NCBI RefSeq assembly: GCF_038419845.1
Contig: NZ_JBCAQT010000011.1
Location: 117,991 to 181,990 of the forward strand
Reading direction: 5' to 3'
DNA length: 64,000 nucleotides
Origin: Marinimicrobium sp038419845
Lineage (GTDB): Bacteria > Pseudomonadota > Gammaproteobacteria > Pseudomonadales > Cellvibrionaceae
Of this stretch, positions 48,499-56,747 are shown in pieces (the stretch's first letter is position 1; the number at the start of each line of letters is the position of its first letter). The notes under the pieces are model-generated. The model saw nothing but the letters and a program-made list of their open reading frames with translations. It had not been told where the DNA came from and searched no databases. The position numbers were made by a program, and so were the translations under genes.

Positions 48499-48954
48499 AT
48501 GTCACTGGTCAATATTTTCGACGTCGCCGGATCCGGCATGAACGCACAGACTGTGCGTCTCAATACCACGGCCAGCAATCTGGCAAATGCCCAGACTGCT
48601 AGCTCCAGCATCGATCAGGTCTATCGCAACCGCCAGCCGGTGTTTGCCCAGATGCAGCAGCAGGCCATGGATCAAGGGAGTTGGGGCCAGGAGGACGGTT
48701 TCGGCTGGGAGGATGAAGCCTCCGGTCGCGGCGTCCAGGTGCTGGGCATCGTCGAAAGTGATTCACCCCTGGAGCGCCGCTTCGAGCCGGACCATCCCCA
48801 GGCGGATGAAGAGGGTTATGTGTTCTATCCCAACGTCAATCCCGTGGAAGAGATGACCAATATGATCTCGGCCTCCCGTTCGTTCCAGATGAACGTGGAA
48901 GTGATGAATAACGCCAAACAGATGGTGCAACGAGTGCTGACCCTGGGTCAGTAG
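48499..48954 (+). CDS. flgC: Flagellar basal-body rod protein FlgC
   Basis: A 151-residue rod subunit. N-terminal MSLVNIFDVAGSGMNAQTVRLNTTASNLANAQT and C-terminal VNPVEEMTNMISASRSFQMNVEVMNNAKQMVQRVLTLGQ, both diagnostic. Downstream of flgB by 41 bp; flgD starts 11 bp after its stop. Confidence 0.96.
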   Translation: MSLVNIFDVAGSGMNAQTVRLNTTASNLANAQTASSSIDQVYRNRQPVFAQMQQQAMDQGSWGQEDGFGWEDEASGRGVQVLGIVESDSPLERRFEPDHPQADEEGYVFYPNVNPVEEMTNMISASRSFQMNVEVMNNAKQMVQRVLTLGQ

Positions 48955-48965
48955 GAGAGGGAAGC

Positions 48966-49682
48966 ATGAGCCAGGTTAACAACGATCCGTCGGTCAACAG
49001 CGTTCTGAGTAATCTAAACGTCGCCAACAAAAACAAGGACGACGAAAAGCCCAACGAGATGGGGCAGTCGGCGTTTCTGGAGCTGATGATCACCCAGATG
49101 AACAATCAGGATCCGCTCTCGCCCCAGGACAATACCGAGTTCATTGCTCAGTTGGCCCAGTTCAGTTCCGTGGAGGGGCTTGAGCGCCTGAACAGCAACT
49201 TTGAAGATTTCAGCGGCAGCTTCATGTCCAACCAGGCGCTGCAGGCTTCCTCACTGGTGGGCCGCTCGGTTACCGTTCCGACCGAGTCCACTCAGCTGCT
49301 TGAGGGCGGAATCGTCAATGGCAGTGTCGATCTGGAATCCTCGGCCGGGGACATGCGCCTCAATATCTACGATGACAAGGGCGCGCTCGTGGCCAACGTC
49401 CCCATGGGAGCCCAGCCCGCCGGCGAGCTGGCGTTCCGTTGGGATGGCCAGAATATGGAAGTCAACGGGGAGCTGTTGAAGTGGCAGGGAGGTGAAGAGC
49501 CCGTCGCTCCCGGAGAGTATCGATTCGAAGCCATTGCAACCCAGAATGGTGAGAGTCAGCAGCTGGATACCGCCCTGAGCGCCAACGTCAATAGCGTGAC
49601 TCTGGGTGATGATGGTCAGTTGACACTGAACCTGGCTGGCGTTGGTGCCGTCAATCTCGGTGATGTAAAACAATTCAATTAA
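48966..49682 (+). CDS. flgD: Flagellar hook-capping protein FlgD
   Basis: A 238-residue hook assembly scaffold. N-terminal MGQSAFLELMITQMNNQDPLSPQDNTEFIAQLAQFSSVEGLERLN signature, then FLGD Ig-like and tudor-like domains (about 100-225; AFRWDGQNMEVNGELL). Normal length. AGGAGAGGG RBS. Confidence 0.96.
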   Translation: MSQVNNDPSVNSVLSNLNVANKNKDDEKPNEMGQSAFLELMITQMNNQDPLSPQDNTEFIAQLAQFSSVEGLERLNSNFEDFSGSFMSNQALQASSLVGRSVTVPTESTQLLEGGIVNGSVDLESSAGDMRLNIYDDKGALVANVPMGAQPAGELAFRWDGQNMEVNGELLKWQGGEEPVAPGEYRFEAIATQNGESQQLDTALSANVNSVTLGDDGQLTLNLAGVGAVNLGDVKQFN

Positions 49683-49714
49683 GCGCTCCAGCGCGTAGCA
49701 GTGAGGAATAGACT

Positions 49715-52063
49715 ATGCCTTTCAATACAGCTCTCAGCGGTATTCGTGCCGCCAGCTCCGACCTGGACGTTACAGGTAATAACATCGCGAACGCCAGTAC
49801 CACCGGCTTCAAATCCTCCCGCGCGGAGTTTGGTGATATCTATGCCGGCAGCATCCTGGGGTCGACCGCCAATACGCCAGGTAGCGGCGTGAGCCTGCAG
49901 AACATTCGTCAGCAGTTCAGTCAGGGCAATCGCAACTTCACCGATAACTCGCTGGACCTGGCCATCAACGGCCAGGGCTTTTTCGTGACCAACAACTCGG
50001 GCGATCAGCAGTACACTCGCGCTGGCGCCTTCGGCCTGGATGATGAGGGCTTCATGGTTTCCAACGCAGGCGCTCGCCTGCAGGGCTTCGCCGCCGATGG
50101 CGACGGCAATCTTGATGGCGCGCTGAGTGATCTGCAGGTGGATGTCAGTGTCCAGGCCCCCCGACAGACCACCTTGAGTGAGGGGCGTTTCAATCTCGAC
50201 GCCAACGAACCGGTGTTGGCCTCAACCGGTGCGGAATTTGAAACTGACGGAGCCGTCATCGGCATTGCCCAAGAGGGGCTGAAGGAAGCCACCTTTACCA
50301 CAACGGATCTGGGCGCCATTGCCACGCCCATCAATTTCGCGAGCAATCCCACCAGTTTTGAGCTGGAGCTGACCGGCTCTTCGCCCGCCTCGGGCAATGG
50401 CACTGTGACCGTGGATCTCAGCGCTTCAACGGCCAACTCGGTGCAGGATATTGCCAATCTGATCAACAGCGAGATTTTCAGTGCCCCCTCACCGATTAAC
50501 GTGCAGGCCGTGGCCGAGGGCGGTGAGTTGCGCTTTCAGGATCTGACCGAGGGGGTCAGCTCTACCATCAGTGTCAACACTCCAACGGGTACCAATGATC
50601 TGTCCACGGCTCTGGCAGGTGCCCCGGCCTCGGTTGCGGGTATTCCGGCTGTATCCAATGGCTACCTGGCACAGACCCTCGAGTTTGAGGGCCCGGATGG
50701 CAACATTACCAACTTTACCAGTGAGGAAGGCGCGTCTGCGGCCAAAACCGCTTCCGAGCTCAACTCGCTCGCCGGAATCACCGCCTCGGCTCAGACGGAT
50801 GCCACTGTACTGGCGGGGACCTTCAATAACAGCAACAACAACTTTACCCTCAATGGCGTCAACCTGAACTCGACCACTCTCGACGGGCTCGCCAACGAGA
50901 TCAACGATCTGGGAACTTCTCGCCTGGCCGGCATCAGCGCGGAAGTGAACGGCACCGGGGATCTGGAGATCACCTCGGCGGTGGGCACCGATCTGCGTTT
51001 TGCCTTTACCGGCACGGCGCCGGCGGGCAGTCTGGATGTCGTGGGTCGAACCGGAACGGGCATTCAGACCGTCAATGATCAATCCAGTGCGGCCGTGATC
51101 GGTGGGCGTCTCAACATCCTGATGGAAGAGGGCTACAGCCTGGAAGGGGCGAACCCCAGCGTGGGCAACCTGTTTGCTCCCCTGACCGAGGACAGCTTCT
51201 CTGATGTAGTGATCAACGCCTTCGATCCGGATGATCAGGCGACGTTCAATCATTCCACCAATTCCACGGTCTACGACAGCCTGGGCAATCCGCATACACT
51301 GGAGCAGTACTTCGTACGTCAGCCCTATGATCCGGGTGATGGGTCCACCTCGCCCAACCATTGGCAGATGCATGTTCAGGTCGATGGCCAGAACGTGGGT
51401 GATCCGGACCCGACCCTGCCGTCGCCTCAGAATACCGAGCCGACCATGGCAACCTTCAATGTGCACTTCAACAACGATGGTTCGCTGAACGAAGACCTGA
51501 CCGATCCCATGTTGATTTCCAACTGGATGCCGCGCACCGAAGACGGTGACCCGGCCGGTGCCCTCGGCCCCTTGAATGTCCTTCAGGGCGGCCAGATTCC
51601 CGTCGAGGACCCACCCGCGAGCTCCAACTTCGAGATCAGTCTGGATGGAACCACCCAGTTCGGTTCCAATTTCGGGGTCGAGAGTCAGGACCAGAACGGC
51701 TACACCACCGGGCGTCTGTCCGGTGTGGACATCGCCGATGACGGCATCATCTTCGCCCGTTTCACCAACGGTGAGGCCCAGGTGCTGGGGCAGGTGGCTC
51801 TGGCCAACTTCAACAACATTGAAGGCCTGAAACCGGTGGGCGATACCTCCTGGGTGCAGTCGGCCGATTCGGGTGAGCCGGTCGTCGGCGCGCCCGGCTC
51901 CGCCTCTCTGGGGGTCATCAATGCCGGCGCACTGGAGGAGTCCAACGTGGATCTGTCCAGCCAGCTGGTGAATCTGATCATCGCCCAGCGGAATTTCCAG
52001 GCCAGCTCCAAGACCATCGAAACCGCCAACCAGATTACCCAGACTATTATTAACCTTCGGTAA
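49715..52063 (+). CDS. flgE: Flagellar hook protein FlgE, unusually long
   Basis: A 782-residue hook subunit. Conserved D0 helices at both ends: MPFNTALSGIRAASSDLDVTGNNIANASTTGFKSSRAEF, and SNVDLSSQLVNLIIAQRNFQASSKTIETANQITQTIINLR. FlgE domains in the middle (SLDLAINGQGFFVTNN; NHSTNSTVYDSLGNPHTLEQYFV). E. coli FlgE has 402 residues, so about 380 extra residues form surface domains, rich in Asn/Thr/Gly/Ser. The operon from the first sigma-54 promoter ends here; REPs and a second sigma-54 promoter follow. Confidence 0.96.
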   Translation: MPFNTALSGIRAASSDLDVTGNNIANASTTGFKSSRAEFGDIYAGSILGSTANTPGSGVSLQNIRQQFSQGNRNFTDNSLDLAINGQGFFVTNNSGDQQYTRAGAFGLDDEGFMVSNAGARLQGFAADGDGNLDGALSDLQVDVSVQAPRQTTLSEGRFNLDANEPVLASTGAEFETDGAVIGIAQEGLKEATFTTTDLGAIATPINFASNPTSFELELTGSSPASGNGTVTVDLSASTANSVQDIANLINSEIFSAPSPINVQAVAEGGELRFQDLTEGVSSTISVNTPTGTNDLSTALAGAPASVAGIPAVSNGYLAQTLEFEGPDGNITNFTSEEGASAAKTASELNSLAGITASAQTDATVLAGTFNNSNNNFTLNGVNLNSTTLDGLANEINDLGTSRLAGISAEVNGTGDLEITSAVGTDLRFAFTGTAPAGSLDVVGRTGTGIQTVNDQSSAAVIGGRLNILMEEGYSLEGANPSVGNLFAPLTEDSFSDVVINAFDPDDQATFNHSTNSTVYDSLGNPHTLEQYFVRQPYDPGDGSTSPNHWQMHVQVDGQNVGDPDPTLPSPQNTEPTMATFNVHFNNDGSLNEDLTDPMLISNWMPRTEDGDPAGALGPLNVLQGGQIPVEDPPASSNFEISLDGTTQFGSNFGVESQDQNGYTTGRLSGVDIADDGIIFARFTNGEAQVLGQVALANFNNIEGLKPVGDTSWVQSADSGEPVVGAPGSASLGVINAGALEESNVDLSSQLVNLIIAQRNFQASSKTIETANQITQTIINLR

Positions 52064-52083
52064 TAGCGTGCGGTGATGGTAAT

Positions 52084-52163
52084 GGCGGATGCGCTTGACG
52101 CTTATCCGCCCTACATAGACCTCGAGGTTTCCGTAGGGCGGATAAGCCTAAGGCGCATCCGCC
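52084..52163. repeat. Inverted pair of REP type-1 palindromes (BIME-like)
   Basis: Unit 52084-52114 (GGCGGATGCGC..TTATCCGCCCTAC) and opposite-facing unit 52133-52163 (GTAGGGCGGATAAGCC..GCGCATCCGCC), separated by 18 nt, between flgE and flgF. Such pairs can stop RNA decay or polymerase. Confidence 0.9.
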
Positions 52164-52201
52164 ACAACCAACCACATTCAAAACCACACCCCGCCACCCA
52201 C

Positions 52202-52218
52202 TTGGCACCCCTCTTGCA
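52202..52218 (+). promoter_or_regulatory. Sigma-54 promoter of flgF-flgL
   Basis: TTGGCACCCCTCTTGCA: -24 GG (52204-52205), -12 GC (52216-52217), 12 bp apart. 78 bp before flgF. It divides the flg cluster into two transcription units. Confidence 0.85.
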
Positions 52219-52295
52219 TTATTCCCCCCAAGCGACAGTTTTTTGCCTCCTGTCTATCCATCCGCACGAGGCGTTAACGTTTCAGGGGAAGCACC

Positions 52296-53039
52296 ATGGA
52301 CAAGTCACTCTATATCGCCATGACCGGCGCCAAGAACAATATGATGGCGCAGACCAATCACTCCAACAACTTAGCCAACCTCAATACCACCGGCTTTCGG
52401 GCCGACTTTGCCCAGGCGCGCAGCATGCCGGTGTATTACGGCGATGGGCATCCCACCCGTGCCTACGCGATGACCGAAAGCCCGGGCAGTGATTTTTCCC
52501 AGGGGCCACTGAACGAAACCGGCCGGCAACTTGACCTCGCCATCGACGGTGAGGGCTTCATTGCTGTCCAGGCACCCGATGGCACCGAAGCCTATACCCG
52601 GGCCGGGGCACTGAATATTGACCCTCTGGGCGTGCTGCGAACCGCCGACGGCAAGCCGGTCATGGGCAACGATGGGCCGATTGCCTTGCCTCCGCTGGAG
52701 CACTTGGAGATCGGCAGCGACGGGACTCTGTCCATCGTGGCGCAGGGGCAGGGCCCGGAAGCACTGGTGGAAATCGACCGGATCAAACTGGTCAATCCGG
52801 ATCTGCAGGAAGTGTCCAAGGGCGAGGATGGTCTGTTTCGCCTGAATGACAACCTGCCAGCCGAGGCTGATGCCGGCGTCAACGTGATCAGTGGTTTCCT
52901 CGAGGGGAGCAACGTCAACGCCGTGGACGAATTCACCCAGATTCTCAGCCTGTCACGCCAGTACGAGATGCAGCTGAAATTGATGCAGAACGTTGAGCAG
53001 AATTCCGAGAGTTCGGCACGGCTATTGCAATCTCAATAA
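52296..53039 (+). CDS. flgF: Flagellar basal-body rod protein FlgF
   Basis: A 247-residue proximal rod protein. MDKSLYIAMTGAKNNMMAQTNHSNNLANLNTTGFRADF at the start, RQLDLAIDGEGFIAVQAPDGTEAYTRAGALNID in the middle and SNVNAVDEFTQILSLSRQYEMQLKLMQNVEQN at the end. Followed after 94 bp by flgG; a GGCAAG/CTTGCC inverted repeat at about 53069-53090 lies between. Confidence 0.95.
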   Translation: MDKSLYIAMTGAKNNMMAQTNHSNNLANLNTTGFRADFAQARSMPVYYGDGHPTRAYAMTESPGSDFSQGPLNETGRQLDLAIDGEGFIAVQAPDGTEAYTRAGALNIDPLGVLRTADGKPVMGNDGPIALPPLEHLEIGSDGTLSIVAQGQGPEALVEIDRIKLVNPDLQEVSKGEDGLFRLNDNLPAEADAGVNVISGFLEGSNVNAVDEFTQILSLSRQYEMQLKLMQNVEQNSESSARLLQSQ

Positions 53040-53133
53040 TAAGCGGACTTTTCAGTCCTGAACCGGCCGGCAAGCGGAAAGATCTTGCCGCTAAACAGGC
53101 CACACCGGCAAACACTTCAAGAGAGACACTGTC

Positions 53134-53919
53134 ATGCACGCAGCTCTATACGTCAGCAAAACCGGCCTGAGTGCGCAGGATAAGCAACTGACCACCATCT
53201 CCAACAACCTGTCCAACGTGGGCACGGTGGGGTTCAAGCGCGATCGGGCGGTGTTCGAAGACCTGCTCTATCAAACCCAGCGGCAGCCCGGCGCCCAGGC
53301 CAACCAGAACAACGAATTGCCCTCCGGCCTACAGCTTGGTACCGGTGTGCGCGTGGTTTCGACCCAGAAAGAGTTCACCGCCGGCAGCCTGGAAGTGACC
53401 GACCAGGCGCTGGATGTGGCCATCGACGGCCGCGGTTTTCTGCAGGTGCTCAGGCCCGATGGCACGCTTGCTTACACGCGCAATGGACAACTGCAGATCA
53501 ACGGTCAGGGCGAGCTCGTCACCAACAGCGGCCTTCTGATCGAGCCGGGCGTGGTGGTGCCGGAGAACACCAGCCAGATCAACATCAGTGAAGACGGCAT
53601 CATCTCGGCGCACTTTGCCAACGATCCTCAGCCGCAGCAGATCGGCGACATCCAGATGGCCGACTTCATCAATCCGGCCGGTCTGGAATCCATCGGGGGC
53701 AACCTCTATGTCGAAACCGTGGCCAGTGGCAACCCGGTGCTCGGGGCTCCGGCTCAGGAGGGTATGGGCAAGTTGATGCAGGGCATGCTGGAGAGCTCCA
53801 ACGTGGACATCGTGCAGGAAATGGTGGACATGATTTCCACCCAGCGTGCCTATGAGCTCAACTCCAAGGTCGTCTCCAGTGCCGACCAGATGTTGCAGTA
53901 CATCAATCAGACGCTGTAA
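53134..53919 (+). CDS. flgG: Flagellar distal rod protein FlgG
   Basis: A 261-residue distal rod subunit. MHAALYVSKTGLSAQDKQLTTISNNLSNVGTVGFKRDRAVFEDLLYQTQRQPGAQ, DVAIDGRGFLQVLRPDGTLAYTRNGQLQ, and SNVDIVQEMVDMISTQRAYELNSKVVSSADQMLQYINQTL. Exactly the E. coli size (260). The GSS-like stretch typical of FlgG follows the N-terminal helix. Confidence 0.96.
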   Translation: MHAALYVSKTGLSAQDKQLTTISNNLSNVGTVGFKRDRAVFEDLLYQTQRQPGAQANQNNELPSGLQLGTGVRVVSTQKEFTAGSLEVTDQALDVAIDGRGFLQVLRPDGTLAYTRNGQLQINGQGELVTNSGLLIEPGVVVPENTSQINISEDGIISAHFANDPQPQQIGDIQMADFINPAGLESIGGNLYVETVASGNPVLGAPAQEGMGKLMQGMLESSNVDIVQEMVDMISTQRAYELNSKVVSSADQMLQYINQTL

Positions 53920-53935
53920 GACAGGCAACGGGGCC

Positions 53936-54637
53936 ATGGCTATGTTAGGGCATTTACGCAAAGGGTTTTCTTTCAGCGCGCTGCTGGTGGCGTTGGCCGG
54001 GCTGTCCGCCTGCGTCACCTACGAGCGTCCGGTGCCGGGCGATCCCTACTATGCGCCCACGGTGGCGGCCACGGCGGATCTTCCGCAGCGCACCGAAGGG
54101 TCCCTGTATCAGGGCAACTACGGCATGGCGCTGTACACCGACCGCAAGGCACTCAACGTGGGCGACATCATCACCGTGACTCTGGCCGAGCGCACTGTCT
54201 CGAGCAAAAGCGCCGGCGTGTCGGTGCAGAAAGAAAACAGCATGGATTTCAACGCCGGGCCGCTGCTGGGTACCAACCCCAGTTTTCGGGGCAATACCCT
54301 GGAAACCAACATGGAGCAGAATCGCGATTTCAATGGCGATGCCGGCGCCGATCAGAGCAATAGCCTGGAGGGCAACATCACTGTGACCGTCGCCGAAGTA
54401 CTGCCCAACGGCGGGTTGGTCGTGCGCGGCGAAAAATGGATCACCATCAATCGCGGGGATGAGTTTATTCGCATCAGCGGCATTGTCCGCCCGGACGATG
54501 TCTCACCCGATAACACCGTACCGTCCACTCGTCTGGCAAACGCGAAAATATCTTATAGCGGCACCGGTACGCTGGCCGATTCGCAATCGATGGGGTGGTT
54601 GGGTCGTTTCTTTAACAGTGGTTACTGGCCCTTTTAA
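53936..54637 (+). CDS. flgH: Flagellar L-ring lipoprotein FlgH
   Basis: A 233-residue outer-membrane L-ring subunit. Signal peptide with lipobox (LAGLSAC, Cys about 26), then GSLYQ, DRKALNVGDIITVTLAERTVSSKSA and ILPNGGLVVRGEKWITINRGDEFIRISGIVRPDDVSPDNTV, the diagnostic C-terminal half. An ATG 6 bp downstream (53942) is an alternative start. Followed by flgI. Confidence 0.95.
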   Translation: MAMLGHLRKGFSFSALLVALAGLSACVTYERPVPGDPYYAPTVAATADLPQRTEGSLYQGNYGMALYTDRKALNVGDIITVTLAERTVSSKSAGVSVQKENSMDFNAGPLLGTNPSFRGNTLETNMEQNRDFNGDAGADQSNSLEGNITVTVAEVLPNGGLVVRGEKWITINRGDEFIRISGIVRPDDVSPDNTVPSTRLANAKISYSGTGTLADSQSMGWLGRFFNSGYWPF

Positions 54638-54654
54638 TGCTGAGGTGTAAACCC

Positions 54655-55755
54655 ATGTTCAATCGACTATTGCTGGCCATTGTATTGCTACTGAGCAGTG
54701 CTTTCACTCAGGCCGAACGGATCAAGGACATTACCACCGTCGCGGGTGTCCGCTCCAACAAGTTGGTGGGCTATGGCCTGGTGGTAGGCCTGGATGGCAC
54801 CGGGGACCAGACCAACCAATCGCCCTTTACCACTCAGTCGTTCAACAACATGTTGCAACAGTTTGGTATCACCATACCCGAGGGCACGCGCGTGCAGACG
54901 CGAAATGTGGCAGCGGTGATGGTTCAGGCCGAGCTGCCGGCCTTTGCCAAACCGGGCCAGACGCTGGACGTTACAGTCTCCTCCATCAGTAATGCCGACA
55001 GCTTACGGGGCGGTAGTCTGTTGATGACGCCGCTCAAGGGCGCTGACGGTGATATTTATGCACTGGCTCAAGGTAACCTGATAGTGGGCGGTTTCGGCGC
55101 CCAGGGGCGCGATGGCTCCAGCATCACCGTCAATATTCCCAGCGTGGGCCGTATTCCCCAGGGCGCCAGCGTGGAGCGGGAAGTGGAAACCAACTTTTCC
55201 TCCGGGCAGCCCATTGTGTTGAATCTGAACCGGGCTGATTTCACCACGGCCAACCGGGTCGTTCAGGCCATCAACGCCATGCTGGGGCCGGATGTGGCAC
55301 GCGCCCAGGATGCCGTCTCGGTTGCGGTAAGCGCTCCGCAGGACCCGTCTCAACGGGTGGACTTCCTGTCGTTGCTGGAAAATATTGAAGTCACCCCCGG
55401 TGAAGAGGCGGCCAAGGTCGTGATCAATTCTCGTACCGGTACTATCGTGGTAGGGCAACATGTGCGCGTGTCGCCCGTGGCCATTACGCACGGCAGTCTG
55501 ACTGTGTCCATCTCCGAAGACTATACAGCCGTGCAACCCAACCCGTTAGGACAGGGCGAGACCGCCATCGTGCCGGGAACGGATATAGAAATCACCGAAG
55601 AAACCAATCCCATGTTCAAGTTTGCACCCGGCAATACCCTCGAGGATATCGTGCGCGCGGTCAATAACGTAGGCGCTTCGCCCGGCGACCTGATGGCCAT
55701 TCTCGAAGCGCTCAAACAATCCGGCGCGCTCAAAGCCCAACTGATGGTGATCTGA
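54655..55755 (+). CDS. flgI: Flagellar P-ring protein FlgI
   Basis: A 366-residue periplasmic P-ring subunit (E. coli 365). Signal peptide 1-21 (LLLAIVLLLSSAFTQA), then ERIKDITTVAGVRSNKLVGYGLVVGLDGTGDQTNQSPFTTQSFNNMLQQFGI and C-terminal NTLEDIVRAVNNVGASPGDLMAILEALKQSGALKAQLMVI. The ATG at 54655 has GAGG 11 nt upstream; a frame from 54637 adds six odd residues. Stop overlaps flgJ start. Confidence 0.96.
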   Translation: MFNRLLLAIVLLLSSAFTQAERIKDITTVAGVRSNKLVGYGLVVGLDGTGDQTNQSPFTTQSFNNMLQQFGITIPEGTRVQTRNVAAVMVQAELPAFAKPGQTLDVTVSSISNADSLRGGSLLMTPLKGADGDIYALAQGNLIVGGFGAQGRDGSSITVNIPSVGRIPQGASVEREVETNFSSGQPIVLNLNRADFTTANRVVQAINAMLGPDVARAQDAVSVAVSAPQDPSQRVDFLSLLENIEVTPGEEAAKVVINSRTGTIVVGQHVRVSPVAITHGSLTVSISEDYTAVQPNPLGQGETAIVPGTDIEITEETNPMFKFAPGNTLEDIVRAVNNVGASPGDLMAILEALKQSGALKAQLMVI

Positions 55756-56735
55756 TGATACCGCTCGATACCACTCAGGTACGCCAACAGATTCAGGATA
55801 CCCACCTGAACAGTCAGGGGATGGAAGCCCTGCGGGCCAAAGGGCGCGAGGGCGATCCGGAAGCGCTGAAGGAAGTGGCCCGACAGTTCGAATCCATGTT
55901 TGTGCACCAGATGTTCAAGCAGATGCGCTCGAGCAATGAAGTATTCGGCAAAGACAGCTACTTCAGCAGTGAAGAAACCAAATTTCACCAGGAGATGCTC
56001 GACCAGCAGATGTCATTGGAACTGACCAAGGGCCGCGGCCTGGGCATGGCGGACATGCTCTATCAGCAGATGAGCGCGGCTTACGGCAAACATCTGAATA
56101 CACCGGCCGAATCAGAGTCGCTGCCGGGTGACCTTTCGCGCAATGAGAGCCTCAATGCAGCGCCATCAGTCACTCGATCGGCCGCGCCTGCGGCGACCAG
56201 CGCGGTTGAACAGCGAGCGCCTCTGGGCGAGACCCCCCATGATTTTGTTCGCAGCCTACGGCCTCACGCCGAAGCCGCCGCGCAGCGGCTGGGTGTGAAG
56301 CCCGAGTCACTGATCGCCCAGGCCGCACTGGAAACCGGCTGGGGACAGCATGTGGTACACGGCAAGGATGGCGCTAACAGCCATAACCTGTTCAATATCA
56401 AGGCCGACCAGCGCTGGAGCGGCGATCGGGTCAATGTGTCCACATTGGAATACCGCAATGGTCTGCCGCAGATGGAGCGCGCCGATTTCCGGCAGTACCC
56501 GGATTACGAACAGAGCTTTGCCGACTACGTCGAATTTCTGCAGGACAATCCGCGTTATCAGGACGCCTTGAAAGCGGGCAACGACCCCGATCGTTATGCC
56601 GAGGCACTGCAGGAGGCCGGCTACGCGACCGACCCGGCTTACGCGGAGAAAATCAAATCGCTGTTGCGCTCGGAGCCAATGGCGACCCTCTCACAGGGTC
56701 CGGTCGATGAACCCTCCGATCCCAACGGCGCTTAA
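55755..56735 (+). CDS. flgJ: Flagellar rod cap/muramidase FlgJ
   Basis: 326 residues, two domains: N-terminal rod-capping domain (about 30-110; LKEVARQFESMFVHQMFKQMRSSNEVFGKDSYFSSEETKFHQEMLDQQMSLELTKGRGLGMADMLYQQM) and a C-terminal glucosaminidase domain (about 155-310; PESLIAQAALETGWGQHVVHGKDGANSHNLFNIKADQRWSGDRV) with the catalytic Glu in ALETGWG. It opens peptidoglycan for the rod. A short linker is Pro/Ala/Ser-rich. Confidence 0.95.
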   Translation: MIPLDTTQVRQQIQDTHLNSQGMEALRAKGREGDPEALKEVARQFESMFVHQMFKQMRSSNEVFGKDSYFSSEETKFHQEMLDQQMSLELTKGRGLGMADMLYQQMSAAYGKHLNTPAESESLPGDLSRNESLNAAPSVTRSAAPAATSAVEQRAPLGETPHDFVRSLRPHAEAAAQRLGVKPESLIAQAALETGWGQHVVHGKDGANSHNLFNIKADQRWSGDRVNVSTLEYRNGLPQMERADFRQYPDYEQSFADYVEFLQDNPRYQDALKAGNDPDRYAEALQEAGYATDPAYAEKIKSLLRSEPMATLSQGPVDEPSDPNGA

Positions 56736-56747
56736 CAGGTAACCACC

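Noticed and set aside
52084..52163. Repeat pair first considered as the start of a CRISPR array
   Set aside because: Only two units, in opposite orientation and each palindromic; no regular spacers and no cas genes in the window.
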